From Plectrocnemia conspersa (lineage: Eukaryota > Arthropoda > Insecta > Trichoptera > Polycentropodidae), in the NCBI GenBank assembly GCA_009617715.1, contig VTFK01000066.1, positions 806,001 through 870,000 of the forward strand: DNA of 64,000 nucleotides, given 5' to 3'. Made by a program: the position numbers and the translations under genes. Shown here in pieces: positions 36,601-48,100 of this stretch; the first letter of the stretch is position 1; every line of letters starts with the position of its first letter. Below the pieces are notes generated by a model, which saw only the letters and a list, made by a program, of their open reading frames with translations, ran no database searches and was not told where the DNA came from.

Positions 36601-39049
36601 TTAAAGTTTTTTGTTCATTTTTTGAATACTATTTGTTTTTAAATGTGTAAGTAAAAATCGTTCCCTTATTGTACAGTGATTGTGGATATAAATATCTTAT
36701 AAATTTAATAAGATTACTAACTTACTTGACATGATTCTCTAAATGGAAAAAGAGAAAAGCTATAGTTTTAGTTATAATATAATAAAAAGTTTATATTTTT
36801 CGCAATTTACAAATATTTCAATTTAACATTTAAAAAACTTCAATTACGTGTTGTGCGCCATTACCCAGCAACTTTTTTTAAACAACAACGAAATGTATAT
36901 AAAAAAAGTGACGAGATAGCAGTGGCAGTGGTAGAATGCTTTAATCTCGCAGGTGGAGATTCCTCGGGAGGTGTTTAATGAGAGGCATTAGAGTATCATG
37001 GAAGCCCCTTGGGACAGGGGTCAAAACACCAGACTGGATGAACTTCTTGCCGGGTGTATCTTTTTCTCATGAATTACGAGCATGTACCCGTGAAAAGTTG
37101 GAGAGTGAAAATTGAAAATTTAAGTTTTGACGACATTACGTGGTTTAATATTTCTGAAGGGATTTGTTTTGAAATTACTCCTTTTTACTTAAGACTTTAT
37201 AACCTGTGTTTATTATTATAGAAACACAACAATAATAATAATATATCCAAAACGTAAAACCAATGTAAAACAAAAGATAACGACAATATCATAAATATAT
37301 AAATACTAACAACACATTTTTTTTGAAAACTTAAAAATTAGGTTGCCAAAAAAAAGCAATAATAAAATTAAAATACATTTTTGTCAGCTAATAATATACT
37401 TCATTATATTGTGTGAGTCAGTAAGTCAATGATATTAAGACGAAGTGACAAGTATTTTATATCTCTTAAGAGAAATTATAAAGGTGTATAACTTACGGGT
37501 GGCCGTTTGTGGGCGACCATCCGATAATGGCAAAATGATTTGTTGAACAATGTGTAATATGTACAAATACAATGTCTATTTGTTCAATCCTAAATTTATT
37601 TATTTTTATAGTGCTTATATTATTTAACTCTTAGGTATTCGCAAGTGACAATTTCATCCATGTTTTTTTTAGAAATACATCTTTGTTGTTTTAGCTTTCT
37701 AGAGGGCACTTACGTTGAACCTCCATAATAAACTAATTTATCTTTTAGTCCAACGTATATTGTTTTCACCTTAAAGTCTTGCAACTACCTAAATAATTTC
37801 CAAGAATTTTTTAAATGCATGGAATAATTATCCTAGACAGGTGAATGTATGTCGGGTCCATAAATGAGACCACCATTTAATTTATCAGTTGGACCATCAA
37901 CAATACATGTATACAAAGCATACTTTTTACAATGAAGGGATTAAATCTGCAGGTCTCAAAAGTTTATTTGTTAAATTGGAACACCACCGTGAGAAAACTG
38001 TTTTATATATCAAATCATGAACATCGACGAGTCGACAGTAATTTCAAGTACATGCCAGAAATCAGAGAGATTGAGAGTTAAAAGCATCCGTCGCAAATGC
38101 TTTTGACATATCACAACACGTGCCGCAGATGAGATTGCCGCTCCAATAATTGTTCAATCTAACGGTCGTTCATAACTTGCTAGAACTCAATATGTTCTAA
38201 AACTCTACGCAACGAACTCAATCTGTTCTAAGACTCTACCAAGTTCAATGAGATCTTTGTTTAGAAGTTTTTTTATATACATATTTATAAACATATTTTC
38301 ATTGAAGTTACAAGGCGGCGATTCTGATTATAAAATTTGATTTGTATTGGTTGAAATTTGATTTGTATTGGTTGAAATTTGGTTAAAATTTGTTAATCTC
38401 GGTGCATATACGCGCTAAAAGCGCAATAAACAAAATGCCACTGTTATGCTGACAAGTTAATTTTGCACGTGACGATCCGAAAGAACCGCTTAAAGCATGC
38501 ATAACAACTAATTAAAGCATTTACAAATCCAAGTGCTATTGGCATCGTAAGAATGCAGCCGTACTTATCGTCGGTTGCTAGATCCACGGGCACCGTTTGC
38601 GGGACTTTTCAGACGCGCGTGTGAAGTTAGAATATGTTAAAATTGATTTGTGCCTAATTGAACACTACACACAACAACAAAATAATTAAGGTAAACGTTT
38701 CCGAATTTACATATAATAAAATCTCATTGATTATTTTATAGAAGAGTAACGTTCCAGTACTTATTTTTCTAAAACTACACCATTGCTACCCTCACAATTT
38801 CTAAGAGTATATAAGCCAGAACACTGCACTGGTGCTTTCGTCATTTTATCCAGAACTACCACTTCGCTTACTACTTGGAATAAACAAGAATGTGTTTTAT
38901 TGCAACATAAAAAAATGATTTTTTCTCAAACACGTGAACCAAGCCCATGATTTTCAATGATTTTATTGAATAATGATTTTGCGAAACATCTCTGTTGGAG
39001 ATCTTTCAGAAAACGTCACCATTTCAAATTTTAAATTCTTTGGTCTGAC
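36601..39049. other. Intergenic with short local repeats
   Basis: A GAACTCAAT.TGTTCTAA phrase is repeated in tandem at about 38182-38243, and a 21-22 bp unit containing TTTGTATTGGTTGAAATTTG is duplicated at about 38335-38381. A G/C-richer patch lies at about 38400-38640. No gene is seen. Confidence 0.5.
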
Positions 39050-39500
39050 TTAAAAAAGTGCGTTTTTTCTCTTCATAACAACCTTAATCTTCTCATCCCT
39101 TGTGGGTAACTTAGTCGCGCATTTCGGAGCCACGTCATCTTTTCCTTTAAAACACACTTTTTTATTATTTCTCCAAAGCGCGCCTGTAAAGACTATAAAG
39201 CTCGAGCGAAAATTGTATGCAAATTTTCGGTTTATTTTGTGGTCTCTCTCCCGCACCCTTCTGGGAGTTTCGGATAAGGGCGAATGGAAAGGAGAAAAAA
39301 GAGAGTAGCACTCTTATTTATGATTTTAATACACGCTCGCGTGTGCGGCGAATGTTTATCTTTCGACGAAAGTGCGTAAGATAATGCGTAACGTGTGCCG
39401 AAAGACGGTGCACGACGATCTTTTCTGTTGACTTAGGTCGGCCGATTTATGCTCTTGACCTTTAGTACTTTATATTTTCGGGAGTTGCGGGCGACCTATT
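39050..39500. promoter_or_regulatory. G/C-richer island (candidate regulatory DNA)
   Basis: Raised G/C and CpG. Overlapping opposite-strand frames of identical size (39050-39308) indicate compositional openness, not coding. The role is inferred. Confidence 0.3.
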
Positions 39501-40279
39501 GGCAGAAAGGTAGGGCCTGGGATAGAATACTCCTAGCTGTTAAGACCGCAACAAGTTGTATTAACAAAAGTAAGTCGTTTGAAATCTCAGAGACCTTTTG
39601 CCATAATGTTTCTTAAAAACTGGAGTAGTGAAGTTCTTGAAAACCAAGGAAGTGACCCCATGATGGAAATTTTATCTGGTGTCGCAGTGAAGTGAAGAAA
39701 TTAATCTCAAAATAAAGTAATGTGGTCAAATAACAACATAGTTAAATGTACCGATTTAGAATTTAACGTTACCCACGCCAAAGAGGCTAATAAATTGTAA
39801 TAGAAAATATAGAAAACTCTAGTATCGAAGACTAAAGGGCAGTGACGTCCCTAGACTATTAGCAGAGTTAAGAATAGCACAATCACTCAAAATCATAGAT
39901 AATTACTTCCAAGTCAAAGCTAATGCTGCACAGTTCAATGGCATCAATATCCATGATTCAATATCAATGATCTTGGTCTCTGATTTTTTACAATTTTTTA
40001 TCAATGCTTTTGGAGAGTCATTTATTAAACCATTGATGTCACGCGGAAATTCAGAAAAGGATATTTTTAATAAAATATATAGGTTCATCACAACTTTTTA
40101 GACGGGTTTGACCTACGTGACGACGAAAGTGTACGAAGTCATTATACCACAAATTTGAAATACATTTAAATACTATTTAGAATGGCGGCGAGCATCTAAA
40201 ACTTAATTTATGCGTTTTATGTAACAGGATGCGAGTATTTAATACTAAATTAAGACATGTTTAAACAAATAAAAATACG
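39501..40279. other. Intergenic, nothing recognised
   Basis: A minus-strand frame of 62 codons (39903-40091) has no recognisable domain. Confidence 0.4.
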
Positions 40280-40505
40280 TTGTGACATCATATGATGCAT
40301 CATATCGCGAGCGCGTTTGAGTCCAAAAATACTATAAAAACAACAGCTTTACCTGTCAGATTACATTCAAACTGCTTTCTAAACACTCTCGACATTAATA
40401 AGAACAAAACGTGAAAATTTCAGCGAAATCAGTCTAGTAGTTTTTGAGTCTATTGAGTACACACATACGAACATTGCCTCTTATTTATATAGAAGAAGAA
40501 GAAGA
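40280..40505 (+). repeat. RTE-like LINE/SINE 3' tail
   Basis: The phrases TTTCAGCGAAATCAGTCTAG and TAGTTTTTGAGTCTATT followed by ACA-rich sequence and a GAAGAAG microsatellite (40490-40517) resemble the widespread 3' ends of RTE-type LINEs and their SINE partners in insects. No coding part is present. Assignment is from recollection of the phrase only. Confidence 0.45.
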
Positions 40506-41389
40506 TAGAAGAAGATATGGGGTTTGCAGTCTAAAATAAATGAATAATATTTTGCTTCCTTTATCATATTAAGTGTCAAATATTATTCTTTGAGACATGA
40601 TATTAATTAATTCATTTTGGATTCTTTGTTCAACATAATGAATGTGACGTGATTATTGTCCATTTTTTTCGAGGTGGTCTTTAATAATGTTGTCAAATAA
40701 TTCTAAGCCATCAATTATTTTTTTTAATGAATATTATTTGTTGTATTAATTACTCAAGGGGGTCCTCGAAGAGCAATATTCTGTGCAACAAATACACAGA
40801 TTAAATAGCACACAATCCAAATAATATTGCACGCACCTTTTAACTTCTTATCAAATATTTTTTTTCATTTTAATTTTAATCTTAACACCATATCTTTCCA
40901 GCTCGAAAAATTTTCACTATGGTTTTTAGACTTTTTATGTGCTTTTAATGTATTGCCTAGATTTTTAGTCATTAAGAATATACTAACTAATACCTCCCAC
41001 ACTTTGCTGAATTTTTCAAAATGCATACATAATGCGAATTTGTAAATCTATTTTGTGCATTTGCGAAATAATTCGTATATTTGACTTGTAGAGGCCCTTT
41101 CTTTAACAATAAAATTCGCAAAAGGGCCTAAAAAAAGGATCATTCAAATCATATCTTTTTTCATTTTTTTAAAACAAAGAAAGTGTCGGAACTCACTTAT
41201 TGTCAAGCTTTTTACTAAAAGAAAGTATATTCAAATATCATTTAAATGTAATTTAAAGCAGCTTTTTCTATGCCATGAAGCGCATAAAAATTTATACAAA
41301 GTTTTCTTTATTTTTTTCTTTACTCTAGACATAAAATCTAAAATTAAACGAACAAATAAAGACTATAAAATAAAATTGTAAAACATCAT
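40506..41389. other. AT-rich intergenic DNA, nothing recognised
   Basis: An open frame of 72 codons (40827-41045) has no recognisable domain. Confidence 0.45.
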
Positions 41390-41712
41390 TAGTCCAGTCA
41401 AATAAGGGTTTAACCTCGGAATGAAAGATAACAAGCTGAAATTTTGCACAGACCTTTGTTTTGGCATTCTAAAGATAGGGTAAAAAGTCTCATAAGATAT
41501 CGTGTCTGCTAATCAAGATATTAAAGGTCAAAGGTCATAAAACTCGTTTTTTTGCAAATATCTCGCCTCCTTTGCGTCGCATGTCATTAAATGTTTCACA
41601 AAACTTATAGAAAATAAAATTTTCTACAAGTTTGTTATAATTTATTTCTTCTTATGGTTAATGGTTTTCGAGATATAGCGCGGGGGGTGGGAAGCGCGCA
41701 TCCGTTTATAGG
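41390..41712 (+). repeat. Left terminal inverted repeat of the 2.3-kb transposon
   Basis: Pairs with 43384-43716 in inverted orientation over nearly its full length, with substitutions and small indels. The inner limit is the shared ATCCGTTTATAG. The minus-strand coding frame of the element ends inside this repeat (stop at 41642-41644). Confidence 0.88.
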
Positions 41713-43260
41713 ATAACGCTATGTAAACTACGGAGCCAGAGTTACCTGCACATTCTTCCCCAGTTTCATAGGAAACATCGCAAATTGTTATCTGCTGAAT
41801 GAACCCATCTAAAGCATTATAACTTTCAATCTCCATATCTTCAAAAATCATCATCGATAATGCAAAAAGTAATAGCGTATGGCCTCTGATACTTCTTGCA
41901 AAAGCGTGACCATCCAACATTTTGTCGATAGAATTCGAAGCATAAATTGTACTGAGAGCTTCCTCGATTATGCTTCCATTCATTATATACCCTATGCATC
42001 CAATAAAAGACATAAGCATATGAAAGCCTCCTAGTTTCACAACTACTCTGGACAAGTCTGAGTTAGCATCTGAAGCTGCTATGATTTCACATGCTTTTAT
42101 GTACAACGGCCGATCAAAAGTTATTAAGCATGTTCTTTGTTCATGTTTCTTGGCAGTGTTTATAGTACACTGTAATGTGGTGTAAATTGTGTCCATATTA
42201 CTCACAGGATGATGAATAAAAGTAAGAAACAGAATCCGAGAAGTTACAAAGTTCTCATTGTTTTTTTTTGTAAGTTGTTCAATAAATCCATTCCACCCTG
42301 GCAACGGTGAGATATTTTTTCCACTTTCCGTACATCCACAACAAATCAACTACATTAAATATTTGTTCGGTTAGTTCTTCTATTCATCATTAAAATTTTG
42401 AATTTGAATCTCTTGCTCAATCCGGGTACGACATGATTTTCATACACTAGAAGGGATATATGTGATAATGCTGCTAACTCCTTTGCACTTGGTTTTGTTG
42501 TAAATTTATTTATGCGGTCATCGTATATAACTTCAGATTTTGAAGTTATTATTTTTATTATTCCCATTATATAAACAGTATTATAGCCATCAAGAGTATA
42601 AATATTTTTCTGCATTATCCGCTGCATACTGTACTAAGGTACTTGACTCTGATGGTTGATTACGAGGCTGTGGGTGATAAACAGCTCAAATTTAACATTT
42701 TACAGTATCACTACATGAAGCGAAAAAACCTAAACTTGACAAAACATTCAAGTCTTTTTGGATGTTTGTTTATTAATAACTGCGAAGAAAAGGACCGTTT
42801 TCGTATGGAAGTCACTATAGCATGACTTATAGCTGTGTATTTCGTTTTAAAATGCCCCGTCTTTCCTTTTCTGTTCTTTATAATAACTTCTTGCAGAAAA
42901 TGTAATAAAGTTTTCGGAATTTCTTCATTAATATTTTACTCGAGGGCGGATAGGACTTGGTCTCAACAACAGAAGATCGAATATCTTCTCTAATAATCGC
43001 CGCAGCAGCTTCCACTACGCGCAAGTGTTCTTCTTCCGAAGTGCCTTTTTTATTTTCATACCAAGCTATGGATAAAATTTAAGCTTGAGCATCGCGGAAT
43101 GATCCAATCTTCGTTGTAATTATAATATCAGTTAAATATTTTTCTCTTAATTTGGAAACGATCTTCTTATCATCTGGTACATACTCCGTAAGGACATCTC
43201 TCAACTCTTTCAATTTTTTCGCACAAATTTCTTGTCGAGCAATATTTCATTCTTAATTCC
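41642..43260 (-). pseudogene. Transposon-encoded protein of unclassified family (broken)
   Basis: Coding remnants run leftward. About 43260-42840 reads EICAKKLKELRDVLTEYVP, PDDKKIVSKLREKYLTDIII and EEEHLRVVEAAAAIIREDI. The middle piece is 42355-42627 and the C-terminal piece is an intact 235-codon frame (41642-42349), offset by a frameshift near 42350. The C-terminal piece contains LPGWNGFIEQL, FIHHPVSNMDTIYTTL, CLITFDRPLYIKA, VVVKLGGFHMLMSF, IGYIMNGS and GHAFARSIRGHTLL. This combination recalls a repetitive, uncharacterised protein family seen in many animal genomes; I know of no established function. The Asp in TFDRPLY could be a catalytic residue of an RNase-H-like fold, but that is speculation. 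Stops and the frameshift make this copy non-functional. The last residues are encoded by the terminal repeat. Confidence 0.7.
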
Positions 43261-43383
43261 TAATAATACAATGAAGAAAGTGATAAAATTATGGTTCAAA
43301 CGACTTGCCGAGACCACTTTTTTCACGATTGTTTACTTTTTCAAAGCTTATACCAATTTAACAGGTAGAAATACTCGTTGGAT

Positions 43384-43716
43384 TCTATAAACGGATGTAC
43401 GCCTCCCCCTCTTCGTGCTATATCTCAAAAACGGTTAATGATACAAAACAAATATTATAACCAAACTTGTACAAAATTTTATGCTTTACAAGTTTTGTAT
43501 AGCATCTAATGACGTGCAACGCATAAAACGCGAGATATTTGCAAGAAAACGAATTTTGTGACCTTTGACCTTTGATATCTTGATTAGCAGACACGATATT
43601 TTATGAGACTATTCACCCTGTCCTTAGAACACCAAAACAAAGGTCTGTGCAAAATTTCAGCTTGTTATCTTTCATTCCGAGATTTAGCCTTTATTTCGCC
43701 TTATTTTACTGGACTA
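43384..43716 (-). repeat. Right terminal inverted repeat of the 2.3-kb transposon
   Basis: Inverted partner of 41390-41712. The outermost bases are ACTGGACTA, followed by CAT. Confidence 0.88.
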
Positions 43717-45053
43717 CATGTATTTGAATAAAAGTTTATCAAGTTTTGTCCAATTCTCGTCTAATAAATCGTCTCGATTCATTTTTTAGTGTTGGTGTCT
43801 ATAGCCTATTGTCGTCCTCTGAGAAATCACAGATCAACGAATTTTGAAGGATCGATAAGTGGCAAAGGTGGTCCGACAAAATTTGCTGAACAAAAGTGCC
43901 GAAACTGTATTGGTCTTAAACGAAGCTCTTATTGGGATAATAATTAGATACATTTGCAAAAACCAGCGTTTACATTCACTTGAAGAAATGGAAATAGAAT
44001 TCATAGCATATATCAAATGCAATATTTTTTCAGAATGTCTTTTCGAGAATGTATTTCCAAAATCCACAGATCATTTCTTTCGTTTATGGTAGTCTGATTG
44101 ACATGTTTCTAAATTTTATCTCTTGAAATGTCAACTGAAAATCAACATATTGAAAATCAATATTTTTGGTCAAATACGCGAGCCCAAAGTGCTCTTCCTT
44201 TTATCAATTGATTCTTTCACGTGGAATAAAATGTTTTCGAGTCAATAGGAGTGACATTCTTTGAAAAATGGTTATGGTGTGAAATGTACATCGACTGCAG
44301 CTATTTGTAAGAGTCCAAAATCAGGTAACTAAATACATATTTTCGATATAACTCAGGCATGACCGGGAATGGGTTAATATAATCAAAAGGATAAGATAAA
44401 TGAATCTTCTATGCTACAATACAAAAATAAACGTTATATATATACATATGATTTATTAATCTGTTACAACCACTATAGTCGTTACCATCACTTTTATGGA
44501 TATTTTAAAAACAATTTCTAAAACATTTGGCGCACGTATACCATTTTTTTATGAGCATGCAAGATCTCAAAGACAAAAAATATTTATGTACTATTCATGT
44601 ATATTATAATTATATGTATATTGAAATGCGAATCAGATCCATAAATGCAAAAAAACAATTCCTGGTCACATTATTATTCAATAATGGCTAATATAAAAAT
44701 ACGAATCGTGGAAGCGACTCTGAATCGCTCATTTCATCTACGCTTCTATCCTTAGTGCCTTATAAGTTAAAAATAGAATTATGGAGCATATGTTATGAAT
44801 CATTAAATTTTGCTTAAAAATTTCATTTAAAGATCTATAATGAGACCGTTACATGATCAAAAACCAACCATCTTTTACTCCTTTCAAGCAAAATAAAATA
44901 TATTATTACATGAATATAAGCAAATATATATATTAATAATCATAATATTAATAATAACAAAAAAACTGAATAAGCTTTGATCAACAAATTACACCTTTTT
45001 TTAAAATGGACAGTTAACAAAAATATATATGTAGGATATTTATGTAGCGATAC
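43717..45053. other. AT-rich intergenic DNA between transposon and CAND1
   Basis: Overlapping frames on both strands at 43834-44092 have no recognisable domain. Nothing else is seen. Confidence 0.5.
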
Positions 45054-45059
45054 TTTATT
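45054..45059 (-). terminator. Poly(A) signal of CAND1
   Basis: AATAAA on the minus strand, about 43 bases beyond the CAND1 stop codon; no better signal lies closer. Confidence 0.6.
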
Positions 45060-45102
45060 AACCTAATAATGAAGCACATGTGTTTTATAGTAAGCTGACA
45101 CC

Positions 45103-48100
45103 TCAACTCTGGTCCATGAGATTGGGATCGGAATTAGAACCGCTAGAGTCCTTGAGAATCGACTCGAAGATCGGACGGAGCTCCGGCGCCCCTTTGATCT
45201 GAGTCACGAATTCCATCAGATATGGGTATTTATCTAAAACCGAACAATTGTAAATAAATCAATGTTAACAAGATACTAGAATAATTTAGTTTCAAAAAGA
45301 AATAGAATCACCTTATAAATAAAAAAAATATTTTTCTAGACCTAAATAGAATTGCTTAGCTCAAGAGAGAATCTTAAAAACGAAACTTCTTCATAAAATA
45401 AGTAATGTAAAATCTGATCAAACCGATAGGTATGAAAACCTTCGAGACCTTAAGCAGGTCATAAGCAAGGTAAGTCAAAGTGTGCCATAATCATTTTTAA
45501 GGCACTTCCCCCGAAACTCCTCGGCAATTTTATAAAAACAACAACAAAATACTGACCAGCTTCGGGTATTTGTAAAAGAGCAGCAGTCGCTCTCATTGCC
45601 GATCTCTTCAACTCGTCCTGCTTCTCGTACTCTTGCTTAACAGCATTAGCTTTGACTTTCATTGTGCAAGTGGTTCTCAACGGTTCTATCAAGCTTTCCA
45701 ATCCTACATTAAAAATAAATAAAATAATAATGAACAAGTCTCAAAAAATATATATGGCAATTTAGCAAAAACTCACTTTGCAAGACTATAGTGGGGCACA
45801 AGAGAGCCAGCCGAGATACCATGAGATTTGTGAGCATTTTAATATCATAATGATCCCTAAGTCCGCCTTCGACGTGCTGCAGGAACAGGAATACGTCCAA
45901 CCTATCCAAGCAACTGCCGAGCAGCGTGTACATGCATTCGAATGCAGCTTTTCGTAAATCTAAACCATCATCGAGCGTATGCTTAAACGGACCCATCTCG
46001 ACTTCGCGAATCAATTCTTTCTGTAAGTAAAGATCGATTTAGTAACAAATAAAAGCTGTAAGATGATTTTTCAATCCATTACCTTGACTTTAGTTTCGTC
46101 GTAAAGTTGGGGCAGAATATCATCTAGCAAGTCGCGTATGAGTGAAGGTTTGTTATGCGCAGCAGAGTTAAAGGCAACCAGAGCCACTCGCCTGACGCCG
46201 AGATCGGGATCGCGTAAAGTTCCTAAAAAGTCTCCCATACAGTTGCGCAGCAACGGATCAATGGCTTGCGGCTGATCCGATATTGTGAATTTAATCGCAG
46301 TTACGGCTATTGTCCTAGTTAATGGTTCTGGCGACTGCAAAAACTCTTGCAAATGAGGTAATAACACACTCGGCTCCAAAAGACAAAGCTTTCCTAAGCA
46401 CTCGGCCACCTAAAAATGTTATAAAATTTAACAAAACCATCTAGTTATGATTATATGCATATTCAAATATAATAAAACATACCACATTCCTTGATCCCTC
46501 TTCGGTGCATTGACAATGTCCTGACAACTGTTGCCAGATTGACGGAATGAATGGTCGGAGAAGTTCCACTCCAGTCGGACTGCACGACTGTGATGATATG
46601 ATCTAAAAAATCATAAACAGTATAATTTAATTTAAATCTAAATACACCTACTAAAATGATTTTATCCCCATCACTTTGTGACCTGACTGTTAATCGAGAA
46701 TAAATTTATTATTGCTAACACACCTCTTTTAATGAATGCAGTAACAAATATTGTCGCTTAGGTGTGAATTCTATCTCGTTGAGTATAAATGGTAAAAACT
46801 CTGGTAAATTTCCTACGGCGACCGAGCCGAGGGCGTAGCTGGCTGCTGATTTAACTTCTTCGGAAGACGGTGAAAACGATGCCAAAAGTATTTCTTTCAA
46901 GTTGCTAATCGGACTCAGATTTCTATAAAATAAAATCATAGTTAGCAACGGTTGGCTTTTGATATTATTTTTAATCAACCTACATGTGTCTGCCGATCTC
47001 GGCTATTCCTAAGAGTGCAAACATGTGATGAGCGTCACTGACAGGTGTATGAGCATCCTGGAGGAACTGCTGAACGACTTGAATGGCTTCGACCGGCGTT
47101 TCAATAGTCAAGGCTGAAACGCACTTAGCCAGCGAATGGAATGCCTGTTTGTGAAGATGCGGTAGGGCGTTGTGAGGTCCCAGCTGTTTCACGTAAGCGA
47201 TCAACAACTGTAAGAGTTCTTGGTGGCTCAGTCCCGGCAGATTCGTTTTGACTAGCGCTTGGAACAGTTCCAACATGGAGTTCAAAGCTGCGCCTTGCAA
47301 TAGCGGACTGCGCGCAAGAGTCAAAACTTGCGGTAAAGCGGCACGATGAAGATCGGACATTGCTGATGGATGGGTTCGACACACCGAGCACATCAGTCCG
47401 AGAGTGAGTTGAGCAATATGCAAATCGCTTTCGCTTATCAACGGAGGCAGCTCTACAAGCACCTAAATAAATCCAATGAAGTATCATTTCATACAAAATT
47501 ATTTAGAATCACATCAGCTAAACATACCTTATTTAATAATTCTGGATTCATAGCAGCACTATAATTCTTTACAAGCATATCCAATAATATGAGAGTAGAT
47601 AACTTCAAAGCCCGTTGATTCTTACGTAAGAACGATCCGAGTATAGGTACAGCTTCGGTCTGTAATATAATCCAAAAGTAAATTAAATGTATAACATTGT
47701 ATTTGTTTGTAAATATCTAACCATGATTGGTCTCAAATCGATTCTGAGAGGTGAAGCGGCGACTTTGGTTAGCGCTTTAACTGCGGTGAGGCGCGTTATT
47801 TCGTTCCGGAGACGTTCCAAGAATATAGGTAAACAAACTGGAAGCTTCGACTGAAAAATAAATTAAATTTTAATTTTTTAACATTAAAACTGGTTTTTAT
47901 GACCAACAATTAATTTTACTCTAAATTTAATAATTTATGTTTTAAACACTATGTTCTTCCGTTGGTGTCTAAAAATTTTCTATTCTACACAATCACTAAT
48001 AGTAAATGAATTGCAATAATGATAACTAGACCAGTTCGAAGGACTTAGTCCTCTTCAGTCGTCTTTTTAAGTTGTCCACATTGAGGAGTTTGGCCGCCTC

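Larger units (their letters stand above)
41390..43716 (-). mobile_element. 2.3-kb DNA transposon with ~325-bp terminal inverted repeats
   Basis: The two ends are long inverted repeats: 41390-41712 and 43384-43716. Both begin TAGTCCAGT.AAATAAGG read inward and share long blocks such as AATGAAAGATAACAAGCTGA and AAAGGTCAAAGGTCA. The element is flanked by CAT on each side (41387-41389 and 43717-43719); alternatively the target site is TA, with the element starting GTCCAGT. The interior carries minus-strand coding remnants of a single protein (see 41642-43260). Element size, inverted ends and one internal protein fit a cut-and-paste transposon, but the protein matches none of the standard transposase signatures I can recognise (mariner, piggyBac, hAT, PIF, Transib). 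The superfamily is therefore unassigned. Confidence 0.88.

Noticed and set aside
36890..37130. Mixed-composition block suspected of being a SINE or tRNA-like sequence
   Set aside because: No A box/B box pair, no inverted ends and no second copy could be seen.
47125..47496. 123-codon minus-strand frame inside CAND1 exon 13
   Set aside because: Out-of-phase shadow of the real HEAT-repeat coding frame.
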